Origin: Gymnogyps californianus
Lineage: Eukaryota; Chordata; Aves; Accipitriformes; Cathartidae
NCBI RefSeq assembly: GCF_018139145.2
Contig: NC_059473.1
Span: 63,842,707 to 63,906,706 of the forward strand
Length of the DNA stretch: 64,000 bases
Direction: 5' to 3'
In this document: positions 46,960-59,682 of the stretch, piece by piece
Layout of the letters: every line of letters starts with the position of its first letter
How positions within the stretch are numbered: the first letter of the stretch is position 1
Notes under the pieces: model-generated
Databases searched by the model: none
What the model was told of the DNA's origin: nothing
The model's input: the letters and a program-made list of their open reading frames with translations, nothing else
Translations under genes and position numbers: made by a program

Positions 46960-49579
46960 CTGCAAAACACAAAATCCCCAGAGACGTTAGAAGGGGCAGC
47001 TGCCTTTCTCTGCTGTTTAGATCTAGATCTATTTTCTATTCAAAGTGATGACGTTACGCTCCTCCAGTGGGAAAACTAAGGTCCAAAAAATCATCTCCCA
47101 TGACATCCCTGGGTAATTGGGTAAAGCAGTACAGCTGATCCTCTTATCAGAACAAAGGCACAAAAACCCTTCGTGTTTATCCTATTGGACAGCTTCTTGC
47201 CCAGTAAGCAGACTCTCACTGCTTCAGGAGTAGTGCAGAGGTCCATTTTTTTGCCCAGACAAGACCAGCTGGATTCTGACTGTCATGGCATCACACACAA
47301 AGGTCTCAACCTTAGACGAGGCTCACAGTCCAACTGACCTCCAAAGCTGTGGGACTGGTCTCAAAATCATGAGTTGATGAGAAAATCCCCAAACAAAATA
47401 TGAAGATTTTTTTCAGTTGGGTTTTTTTTGTTTGATTGTTTGTTTTTGTTTTACTTTCTGCTCTTTGAGCATTCTGGAAAATGTCAGCCTTCTCCTCAAA
47501 CACTGAAGCTGCTTTACGTAAGTAAGTGAAACCTGATGTTCTCAGATAAGCATTACTCCAGAGCTTTAGGACGTATATTTAAATATCATAAAGTGACAAC
47601 ACAATACTAAGAATTAGTATCGCTGTGTAATTCACATTGATTAGTACCTGACTTACCACGTAATATTGATGAAATAGGCAAAACTCATTTAAGGAGAAAA
47701 ATGCTACTCAGGATGAAAAAGAGTTACAAAACCTCTCCCCAAGCAGACAGGAAGTAGTGGGAAGCAGATGGCATTTTTACTTTTCCATAACCTTAAATAT
47801 CTTGTACTATAATGTAATTGTTTCTTTATAGGCAATTAACAAGACCAAAATATTGAAAATTCTTAAATAAGATGAAGTTTGGAGATTTTAGAGGTTCAGA
47901 TCAGAGTATTCTAGTTCTTCACAATACCAATTCCTCCTCTACAGAAACAGCCCATAGTGTTGAAAGCATACCCACTGCACTTCCTCAGACAGCTCACACT
48001 GTAGGCCTCTCAAAGTTTGCAATAAAATTATGAATTATTAGTTAGTTTGAATTGTGCTTCCTCTGGGATATGAATATAGCATCTGACTAATCTAAACAAA
48101 AATAATTTAAGAATTTGGCTGCTAGTGCTAGCTTCTACTGCTTGTGTTTAAAAACAAGAAAACATCTTGCAGCATAAAAGAAGGACCTAGTTAGATGCTG
48201 TTATTTTTTTCTATCTAACGTTCACTTAAAATGTGCTTACAATTATGTTTAAGGGAAGAAAGCCAAGTAGAACTATTAAGTTAAATATTCGAGGTGGAGA
48301 AAAACTTCCGTGCCCTCTAGGGGTCCTTAGAGGTACAAAAGACACAAGAGCATGCACTCAAATTAAGAATATTTCAAACACAGTCACTTTTGATTATAAA
48401 TATAAATCTATTTTCTCTTATCCCTACTTTCGCTTTGCTTTTTTGTTTCCAGAGACAGAACACATGTTCCCTGTACTCAGCTCCCGCTTGCCAACCACTT
48501 GCCCTAAGGAACCTGCCCAAAACAACTCAAGCTGTTGTTGACCCCACTTACCCCTCCTGATAGCAGGGGCAGGAGGTGCAAACCTCTGCCTGCTCTTCAG
48601 CTGTTGCACTTCAAAGGTATGGTAATAGCGTGGGTCTACCTTCATCAGCAGTTTAAAATCACGTGCAACTTGTGGCAACGGAGGTATATAAACCTATTCC
48701 CCTGTGATCCTCCTGTTAAAGGACAGAAGGGTGGAGCAAATAGCTGGAGAGTTTGTAAAACACTGAAGCAAGATTCATCAGCACCCGTGAGTCAGAGCTC
48801 ATAAGGCAGCACCCGGACTTAAAAGCATTGCTCTCCGCCACAGGTAGACCCATCAGATGATTGGCTGATTCGTGCAGAAAGGGTAAGAATGGCAAGCATA
48901 TGGTACACATTATATAAACCCAAAAAATCAGACAGGCTTGAGCCTGTCACTAATACAAGCATCAGCAAATTAAGAACGGGTGTAAATTCAAAGCATGCCT
49001 TGATTGAGGCTTTTGTTTTTCTCCACGCACCAACGAATTAACAGGAAACTGCAAATAATCCCCTGCATTAACACACTGATAAACATGTCACTCGTGACTA
49101 CATCAACAGATACTTTGAAAAAAAAGAGAAATTCAAACTCCAAAAATCTGAAAAAAACCCAAGACATATGATACTGCAAACCCAGAAAGACTGATTTTCT
49201 TTCTGGACATGAAATAATGTATCTATCAGATCAAGAGAGGTACCATAGTACTAAAGAATAACAAAATCATACACAGTTAGGTATTGAAAAAATTGCCTAA
49301 CTCTGATCTTGATAGTAATGACCCCAAATTTTGAGGAAGAGAACACTAAAGGTAGGTAGACAACTGGAACACAGAAGAAAACACAATGTGGGCCTACCAA
49401 AAGTAGACCATACAAGATAAAACTTGAAAATTACCTCAAATAAAATAGCTAACTGTTAGACAAGAGGAAAAAAATCAATACTGTAGTGCATTTCAACCTT
49501 ATGGTCTTTGTTAAACATAGAAGGCAAGAGATGAGTACAAAAACTGAAGTTGGAAAAGACTAAAAGTAAGAAGATAACA

Positions 49580-50130
49580 AGGTGCACTGAAAGGAAACTT
49601 CTGCTTGGGAACAATTACTGCATGATCTTTATAAGATTCATACTGGGAATGGTCTTTAAATTTTTTATTGATGATCTTGACACAGAATTAGGAGAGCACT
49701 AGTGAGATTTGATGATAACACAAAGCTGGGAAATACCAGGTATACACAGCTACAGCTATTTTAAATAAAGTTCACTGCTACTGTCACCTTCTCTGCCCCA
49801 ACTGCTCTACGGCCCAGCTACCTGCAGCTTCCACTTTCATTTTACTGGTAGTCCAGCTTCCTCTCATAGCGCTGCATCTCCTACAGAACTAAAGACTAGC
49901 CAACTCAGACACATATGTACACCATTCAGGCAAGATAATTTCAGTAAAGAGAGGGAAAGCAAGGGAGATACTGATGCCATTCGTCAAAGCACTTGGTATA
50001 AGTTCACCTGAAGTACTGTCTCTGAGAAAGCTGAATTCCTCCTGGAAAAAGTGGAGAGAAGGACCTCTAGGAAGATGATCAGGGCACTAAAGAGCCATTT
50101 CATAAAAGGAAAACCACCCTGGAGTAATGC
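49580..50130 (+). mobile_element. degenerate CR1-type LINE fragment (end of ORF2)
   Basis: 'tttattgatgatcttgacac' and 'gatgataacacaaagctggg' match the F.(S/N)DL..G and FADDTKLG-type blocks of the CR1 reverse transcriptase. 'acctgaagtactgtctctga' and 'ggacctctaggaagatgatc' match the CR1 ORF2 C-terminus (LEYCVQ, RATKMIRGL-like). The order and strand agree. Stops and indels are numerous, so it is an old inactive copy with approximate ends. Confidence 0.6.
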
Positions 50131-53100
50131 CCACCGTTGATAAGCACCACAACAGGAAAAGAACCATTTAGGTGATCAGAAGAATATCATTCTCAAGGAG
50201 ATGAAAACAATTGAAGCAGCTGATGGCATGGGCTTTATACACACTGAAAGATGACCTGAAATAGTTAAGGACTATGCATGATGATCAATAAACTTGCTAC
50301 CAGCTCTATGTTCTTCAAACTAAGAAAATGTGAATGAGTTTTACTTAAGTAGCAAAGCCGACGACCCGAAGTCATGGAAAATTACTGATGATCCTGATCA
50401 GCTATTGGTGTCATTCCACATTTTTTACAGACAATAAAATTTTGAGCTGTCTCTAGCACTACAGGAATCTATACGCAGAATAAATCTGCATGCCCGCTGA
50501 CTTAGTAAAAGCCACTAAAATCCTTATATTCGAGGATTATTAACTTTACCCTCAGGGAAGGCAAGTTTCTGATGAGTCAAAGATGTTATCAAGTAGCTCT
50601 ACCTCATGAATCTGTTATTTCAAAATACTTCACCAGGTGCCACCTAGTCTCTTTCTACATTATTAGAGAAAGATTAGTTAGGAAGTGGTGGTGGGCTAAA
50701 TCAACCACACCTGCCTTCCTCCATTTTTTCTTGGCTCACTTATTTGGAAAACATTTATATTCTTCGCTATTACTTTTAATTACCTCTAAGTACACCCAAC
50801 AGAGATACTGAAAATAGGGATTGTACCAGATGTACACCATACCACACGATTTTTTATTTCTGAGAGGCAAGGGCTGTTCACGGCAACACACCAGACTCTC
50901 TTTTTCGCTTTGACAGAGGACTTTGAGGGCAACTTTCATCAGTTCACCAGACCTTTAAATCTCTTTGCTCTCCACCTTAAAATCAAGCTAAACAATTGTT
51001 CTGAATATTTATGCAATTAGCAGTTTTAGATAAATAATCCTTTTTGGAGCGAAAGGAAGGATTCTGTGGAAACAGGGCAGGAAATTTTGACAGCTCATTG
51101 TGTTCCCAAGTGAAACAAGCAGGGTGAAGGGAAACGGCAAGGGTACAGGTTCTCCTTGGCTGCTTTGGGCTGAAGATGCAAAGCTGGAACATTTGCAGTT
51201 GCAAACACGAAGGGCTGCACCCTTGCCAGAGCCAAGTTGCCACGAGAGCTTCCAGCGGGGACATCTCCCAGGGCCCGCTGCGCTCTTGAATTTTACTTTG
51301 TCCTTGTTAAAATAGACAAGAGAACAAACCAAACAAACCAAAGCAACCTACATTAGGTAACAGGAGCCTGTGCAGCGCATGCTGTGACTGACACGCATGA
51401 CAGCTTATAGTCATGGGAAAATCGGATATGGGGCAAGAACCACGATACTACCGTGGCCACAGCATCAGCATGATCTCAAGATGGGCACAAGGGTTAAGAA
51501 AAAAATGAGGCAGCTCTTAGCTGCCTGTCACATCTGGAGGAAAGAGCCATCTGCACCGAGGAAAACAACTTCCCCAAGACTTGCCTGAAATGACGTGGGA
51601 TTCAATTTCACTGAGCAAGCACAACAAATTAGGAGAGAAAACAGGGCCATAGCTGTGACAAAACAACAGAGCAGCTTCATGCAGCAGAAGTTAGGACCAG
51701 ACACCAAATTATTGATTTTATTTAGTACACAGCTCCATGTGGTAAGTCAGGAATACCACAGCAAATTCACAAGAGGTTACAAGTATTTATTCTAGTCAAG
51801 CTTTTCTACAATTTTCATCCAAATATTTCGTAAGCTGACTGTTTTAGGACACACACTGCAGTGGCTGATTACTTTCCATGGAAAATCGAGTGGCAGTAGT
51901 AAGGCCTCTCGTGGACTCCATGGAGCCCCTGGCTCCTTCACTATTTCAGTTATGAAAAGGCTTGGAATTTCTGAGATGAAGGAAGATGAGTTGTTGATGT
52001 TTTAAGCATCATTCTGGTTTTGGTGGAAAGCTTTCTAAAAGAGGGAAGTGTTGCTGTGTAAAAGTAGCAAACTCAGATGAAAAGTTAGGTTAAAAACAAG
52101 TAGCAGAATTACTGGAATTATTTTTGATTTGAAGATGTCTAATGCTTGTTCATGGTGATTTGTACTTGTTTGGATTATTTTCCTTCTGTTGTATCAGTGT
52201 TACAAAGGTTACCGTGAATTCTGGTCTGCAGAAAGCATTTTATGCAGATTTCCTCATATGCATAAGATCTTCAGTGAACAGGAACATTTCCTCTGAACAG
52301 ACACAGCAAAACTGATGTTAAGAGGGTACAGAGACAGGATGACTCTCCTTTCTAGCAGGAGAAACTGGGGCAGCCACCTCACTTCATCCATTTCTAAGCA
52401 CTGAATTTTTAAGCATGTAAATATTCCAAAACATGAGGTTTTCTGTGCCATATGATGCACGGTTCTACTATTTCTGGCAATAGTCCTAATGAGCTCATTA
52501 GTAGTGATTTCATGCAATACATTCTGCAGTTTCATTTCAGAATGCTCTGCAAAGGAAGGTAACTGTTGGTACTCCCTTTTTACAAAAAGGGGATAAAATG
52601 ATGGTGTAGAAACCATAATTTGGTTTTGTAGATGTTTTTTACACAGAAAATCACTTAATTTCCCCTGCAGTGGTCCTACCCCGTGAATGAATTATTTTTA
52701 CTTTTTTTCTTTACCAGTCAATTACTTGAATTTCAGCTATTCAAAATTCCATCTCCAGACCAGCAACAGTTGCAGATGAAACATTTCACTCATCCTCTGT
52801 TTTCTTACAAAACTCTATTTTGGAGTGAATGGTGGTTCTTATGCTCAACATAAACTAGTGGCACTGCCTGACTGTACCTGCCAACTGTCATTTCAGCCCT
52901 CCTTTACTGACCAAAATCCATACAACTGCTCTATCTTAATCTCTTAAACAATATTATCACCACTGCTTGTGCCAATCAGTAAAATGCAAGAAACAGAAGC
53001 TGACAATCTGTTCATAAAACTGTCCTCAATGCTAAAAGTCTCCTGGTAAGTTCGCTTTTGCACTGATGCATAGCCTATCTGGATATACAGCCAGAGGAAG

Positions 53101-56100
53101 ACCCTAGGACCCACAGGCATGCCTTTAACAGCTGGTCCATTCTGACAAATGAACATCCAGAGTAAGTTAAATGAATATTTTACAGACACTCTTGAAATCC
53201 TCCGTTAAACCATATCAGATCACATCAGTAACTCTGGTGAAAAGATTTTGAACTGAAGTACCTTGAGGCCATGCTATTACAACATGTAGACTTTGGAAAA
53301 AGTGTTTGCAGACCACTGAAATCCAACAGGATGAGAAAACTGCCATAGAGAACCAGCTAACAGCAGTCATCAGAAATTCAGATACTGAAGCAGTACCCAC
53401 ACTGCCCTCTTCATGTACCTGTTTGTTCTTGCATGAGCAAATGTAGAGCCTGCAAAACCAAGTAGCTACCTCTGACTGAAAAAATGGTCAGAGTTGATTA
53501 GGATCGACAATCCTGCATGTGCTAAAGGTAGCTTTCCAAAATGTCAATACATTATATTGCACTGGAAATGCTTTCAATTGTTTCTGAGTTTGATAATGGG
53601 CTATGAATTACTGCCTTAAGGTCAGATGTATTTCACGTACTCGTATGCGTAAGTCAGTGGAGAGGAGTAGGTGCCTCTGCCCAGTGACTAACGCTTAAAG
53701 AGACCGAATTGCCTTTCAGAGTTGCATGTTTTTGACTTTGACTGCAGATGGAGTCTAAGACACTGCTGCTCCTAAATTAGGTGCCACGATTATGAGCACA
53801 GCATACCGGGGAAAGAATTCAAGACCTTAGCCGTGAGGATCGTATTCAGACAGCTGAGACCACACCAAACCTCTTATCTGTAAGTATGCTTTTCACTGGG
53901 ATTATCCCTGTGACTATTTAGTTTGTAATAAATATAATAGATGCATACACCTTCAGTTCACACCAGTGTGGGCACACCCTCAAAACACATACTATGTACG
54001 CTCACACAGTGTAGTAGTATCCCACAGCTCAGTTAAACAAAAATCGGCACTTGTTATGCAATAGTAATCGCAGTACTGTTCTCCATAAAAAGAAATAACT
54101 AGCTCTTTGATACTACTGTGTGATACTTACTTAACTATCAGCATTTTCTAGACAAAAATACAAAAGTTTATATAAAAGTTTACATAAAGTGCTAAACCAC
54201 AGGACACAAAGACAGAAAGGGAGCATAAGAACATGGACAAATTACACAGAATGCTTATTCACATACAAACTTTTCATTTTGGAGACATGAGAAATTCAGA
54301 TCTAGGAGTTTGCCGGCATGAATTTTGCAAAATTCAGCCAATGGCTTTCATATGCAGAAAAAAAGATAGACAAATGTTGGTATCTAGCAGAAAAGAATAA
54401 GGAGTTACTGAACTAAAAGCAGGAGACAGGTCTTGGAAAAAAGAATACAACGAGAAAGCACAGAGACTTGTATAAATACAGCATTGTAAGTGCAGAAGTC
54501 ATCTATCACCACCTCCATACCTGAAAGGAACAGTTTAGACAACCATTGACTTTGGTAAATATTTTGCTTGAACTGTATTGTAACGAGCTAGCCACCTACT
54601 ATCTAGGGGGCTGAACTCACTAGTAGAAGATGAAAATGAAAGCCTGGGAGAACAGGCAGCTAGGAGGAGACGTGATTCTGCTTTTTTTTGAGTGATCCAT
54701 TTATAATTCCCGTTCTTGCCTGCAGTTTATAGTACTCACAAGCAGGACCATATGACTGATGGCATCTTGAGAGTCTCGCTGCTGCTGTGGTCCTGAATGG
54801 CAGCACTTTGGCTGACCTGTGGCTTATCGTACCGCTGCTGCCCAGCCGGGTTCAGGGTAGTAAAAGAGGTCCCAGGGCACCCTGCTGGATCAGGAAACCA
54901 GACTTGCAGTGGACAGGATCCTCTTAGTAAACTGGATATTACCATTTCTCGTGCTAGTGCTAAGAACCACCTGTCTGTATTTTGAAGTTTTTATATTGCA
55001 TTATTGTTGGGGCTTTAGTCTTTTCTGTCTCCAAATACTGATCACTGACTTTCCAGGGAAAGTGGATATTAATATAGGTAGGGCACTGAACTGTCTTGAT
55101 AATTCCTGTCTTCCTAAATGGTTAAATAGCTTGTAAATTACTCTGCATTAGAGGATGGGAGCTATGTTAGCAGAATCAGGTTCTTGCATTGCTATCATTG
55201 CTTTTGCTCTAGAGCCCTGCTGGGAAGTGGCAAAACTTACTGGTTTTCTTTTGTATGAAATTGAATCTAAAATATCACCTTAAAAACTAAAGGATACATC
55301 CTGAAATGTTAAGAGCTGTAATAAAAGTAATAACAACAGCTACAGCATGTTCTTAGCAACAGGTAGTAGGTTGCATTACCATGGCAACTTTGAAGATAAT
55401 ATCTTACTGTCATGCTACTGCCAACCCTCTCCCAAATAAATTACAGCATAAATAAAAACACATTATTAGTTATTTAAATTGTACTTTTTGGATTCTAGTC
55501 TTCTGCTAGACTCCCAACTATTAAAATAAACATGTACTTAATAACAAACTTCTAAGACTTGTACACTTCCAATTCCATATACACAAATTTCCAAAATAGG
55601 TTAAGTACTTTAATATAATGACTTTCATTTTGTGTAAAAGAAAAAGCACAAAGAATCTGTGTTTTGTCCAAGACCAATGCCAAAAAGAGATATAGAGTTC
55701 AGATCTCTATGCATAGTGCATCAGGTGAAGCTACTTCTATTGCCAGTGCCCAAAAGATATGATTTTCTTCACTTATAGTTAAACCCAGACCCTAAGTTAT
55801 CCAAACTACAAATTATATTTTATTAACTGTAATAACATTCTAAGTATAGCTGCTGTTTCAGAGAGTCCTTTGCATTCAGCTGTGTATTGCAACTTCAAAC
55901 TGAATTCTCTCAAACATCTACATCTTATTCTACTACATGGATTTCTGATTTGAGCATTATCAATGCTTTAAACGCTTCCACTGTGAGAGCACAACCGGAC
56001 TCCTTGAATCCGCCAGTGAGGGTTTTGCAGTTGAAGAATAGATTCTTTTTCTGCAGAAAGTTGAGGTAATTGTTGAGCATTTATTCAACCAAGTTTGCTT

Positions 56101-57410
56101 TACTGTTCTGCATTCTCATTTCTCATCTACCTATAGTATCTATTAAGTGATCTTTTTAATTAACTTTTGATTTTTTATTCTACAATTTCCTCAAGAACCA
56201 TTGCTTGCAAGTATATGCATTTTATGGGTTGCATTTATGAGTTACCTGAGCCACAAGGTATCATTCTCATTTTCTGCTAAGGAACTATTATGTAGACAAG
56301 CAGAAACTGGTTGATACTACGATCCATGTGTATCTAACATAGTCAGTGATTAAAATTTGATATATTATACATACTTAATTTATGTAAAATAACAACCGAT
56401 ATAATGACAAATATTAATAGAAAAATGCTGATAATTCCGAAGTGGAACAGAACAAATGGAGCTTGGTTTTGGGAAATGTTCAATAATTTGAGATTAACAT
56501 TTTTTATTTTTAGAGAGAAAGAGAGGGCACTCTTGGAATTAAAATGTAGGATGGCAATCATAAGCCCTGAGCTCATTTCCTGGTTTCTTATGGAACAAAT
56601 AATTTCCTTTCCATGCCTCAGTTTTCCACTTCCGTGTTTTGTTTGTTCTGTGTAGACAGTGAGTTCTCTAATGCAGGGCCTCAGTGGTTCAACAGCATCT
56701 TCTACCTGCAGTCCTGGTCATGGTTCCTACATTGCCACAATGCCAACACTAATTATCTCTGCTTTTCATACTAGCAACAGTTAAGTTAGACAACATTCAA
56801 AGAAAATTAATGCAGAGGGTTTTACTCATGCCATCAAACTAAAATTTGCTTTCACCTCTTAACAGGACACTGAAGAAAATTTCCCTCTCTTTCCACAGCT
56901 TTGCCCACAAGATTTCTACACCCTCCCTTTCCAATGAAACTACAAAAGATACATGTTCAAAACTGTAAGTAATTACAGCAATTGCCATTATAGCAACACA
57001 TCACCTACTTCTGAAACGCTTAACATCAGCCAAAACCTGAAGTCTGTCAATAGTTTTTACAAAATGGCAGTTTTCCCTGTGGAGGAGCTGAGTAGGAAAA
57101 GTGCAAGACCTTTAGGATTTGCTCCCTTCTCATTTTGTGCTAGAATTGCATGGCTGCCATTCGCCTCACACAAGAGGAGATTCAGTCTCTGCTGATTCAG
57201 CCTGTCTCCCCGTATCTAACACTTCTGTCTAAAGATCGTATGGTGCTTGCACAACCCTTTAAGGTACATCAGTACAGAGTCAACTTTAGATGTAAGTGAG
57301 ACACAATAAAGTAAGTGAGTCTCAATCTTGTGCATTAACCACAGGATGATCCTTCCTCATCAGTCTCTGCATGTTCTTCACCTCCTCTTTTCCAACTCCC
57401 CTCTGCACTT

Positions 57411-57426
57411 TACATATATATATGTA
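57411..57426. repeat. 16-bp perfect palindrome (TA-rich)
   Basis: TACATATATATATGTA is self-complementary. Likely simple AT-rich sequence. Confidence 0.8.
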
Positions 57427-59565
57427 CATATTCCTAACTCAGGTGCGACCCTTCTTCTTCCTCCCCTTCTCTTTGACTCACTGGTAATTCAGCCTCCCCT
57501 CTACTCACTGCCTTCTCCTGAGGCTGGAGTACTTCATGGCTTTGTACCAGCAAGCCCAGCACTGTTGGCCACTTACTCCTCCTGATGGGGCTGCCGCAGG
57601 AGTCTCCATGGCTGGGAGAGAGGAATGAAAGGGGGAAGGAGGAGAAGGAAGTGCTGAGCGTTGGCTCGGCAGCACAGTGCCTGTAATATCTTGCAGGAGA
57701 AAACTTTGCTCACCACCTGAAGCTTTGCTCTGATTGAGAGCTTTATCTACACACGCGACTGCAGAAACAAACGTTTGAGATTAATGATTTGACTTTTGTT
57801 TGTACATCATCTATTGCCATAAATTCTTTTTTGTATTCAAAAGCAGTATCTATGGCAAATAGCTGGAAACCTTCTTTCTTATTGGTTTTAAATTTGGTTT
57901 AGTTTCTCTATGGAACATACAAATACCTCCATAACTCAGTGAACTATTGAACAATAAGGCAAGAGAACTTCGTCCAAAATAAGCACAGGTAACCTTAGTA
58001 TTATTTGCTTATTCAAGGTAAGTATTTCCTGAGCTAGCCCACATTTTATCATGTAATATTTCTTCATCAGAAAATATTATTTTGATAAAAAACGCTGTTT
58101 CTTAAAAGAATGTTTTTCTGTTTAGAAAAAATAAAAATAGCATATCTAGATAATGTAACTATTTGGAGTGGAACCTTTTTCATTTTGATGCTAGGCACAG
58201 GAATAAAGCTGCATAAAGTGGAAGCTGAGCTTCACTGTTCTATTGCTTGGAAAATGCTTTTTTCTTCCTGTTTTTACACTGTTTTCTTCAAATGATTGTA
58301 TCTTCGGGGGGAAAAAAAAAGCAAACCACCAAATCCAGAACCCTAACCTGGCTAGAATTTAGCAAATATGCTACCTCTTGCACTTAAACAGATCACTGAT
58401 CTGGACCATCTTTGCTACGTACTATGCATTTAAAATTTAAAACTTTAGAAAAGTGTGGCAGAAGAGAATCAACCTCACATTACTCAAACACTAGCCTACT
58501 CTTTGTGCCCCGTTCTCTGTTATGGTTCAGTTGCATTAAATATTTACTGCCTAAAGTACAATTAAACAGCAGTTTACCTTCTTTATTTGTTGCACATTCT
58601 TAAGAGAGGTGAGCATGAGCTGGCTCAAAGAAAAATAATTAGCTACATATTTCTGTAATTACAAAACAGTTGATAAACAAATCTAATTAGGTTCTTGCCA
58701 TTGGCAAAGACTGGTATTTCCCCAGAACTTGGTTTTGTGTTTCCCTGACTGGGATGCCAAGCAGCAGCAGGACCAGTTGGCGCTCGGGCTTCTTCCCCAG
58801 CAGATGTGCTGGCAACCATGGCTTCGCTGAGCCCATCAAATGTGCAAGCTGCTGCCAGGTAGCCTCTGCCCGACTTGTTCTGGTGAATATGGGGTTCTAT
58901 TCCAGCTCCGTATTCCAGAAACTGCAAAACCTTAATATCTGAAAGGAAGAGCAACTAGCAAGATATGCAGAGGGTTAAACATAGCTCACTGTAACCAGAG
59001 CCTCTTTCAATGATCCTTTACATCACCATCTTCTTCCCTCATCCCATAATTACGTACACCTAGTCTTGATTTCACTTTGACACTGAAGTTACGAATAGCA
59101 ATGTCACATAAGGGACCTGCACCAAACACTACCCTTTGGGAGGAAAGGCCAGGCATACCTGAAGGGAGGGAAACCCTGCCTTGCCCTGGAAACAGAAATG
59201 GATCGTGCTTGGTCCCTCGCTGAGGAGGATCGACAGAGCAGGGGAGGGAAAGTATTTTCCTCCTTCCTCCTACTCTACATCCTTCCACAAAGAGTGAGGA
59301 AAAAACCCAGTTTTCACACAGCAAACTACTCGCTGCTCAACCTTTGCATCAATACATGTTTGTTTAATAATCTTCCAAAACCACCATGAATGGACAGAAA
59401 CATGAATCAACATTGTAAAAATTGTACTACTAATTAATCTGCTAACTGACCTAACCCAGAAGTCTCCATTCATGAACCACTACGCTGGAGCTACACCTAG
59501 AAGCCAGGTCTGCAATTCGGGCCCACCACTGGCATAAACCTTGCCAAAGCTTCATCTACTGTGTC

Positions 59566-59682
59566 AGCGCCAAGAACGGTACCGGGAGGCATGTGCAGGC
59601 ACCCCGTGCCCAAGGAGCCAGCGAGGCAGCTTCCCGGGGACGCTGGCAGCCCAGAGCGTGCCGGTGTCATACCCCTTCCGGA
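59566..59682. other. small CpG-dense patch in an AT-rich intron
   Basis: About ten CpG dinucleotides within about 117 bp (cagcgcc, aacggt, accggg, cccgtg, agcgag, cccggg, gacgct, agcgtg, gccggt, tccgga), in surroundings with almost none. It is too short for a standard CpG island. It may be an alternative promoter remnant or an old GC-rich insertion. Confidence 0.4.

Noticed and set aside
53640..53790. Possible further amniote SINE relic ('ggagtctaagacac', 'cctaaattaggtgcc')
   Set aside because: Only short scattered motifs match; too weak to separate from chance without a repeat search.
58643..58954. 103-codon minus-strand open frame preceded by a good acceptor (ttgctcttcctttcag)
   Set aside because: No usable donor follows and no homology was recognised. 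It does not resemble the expected PDE7B N-terminus.
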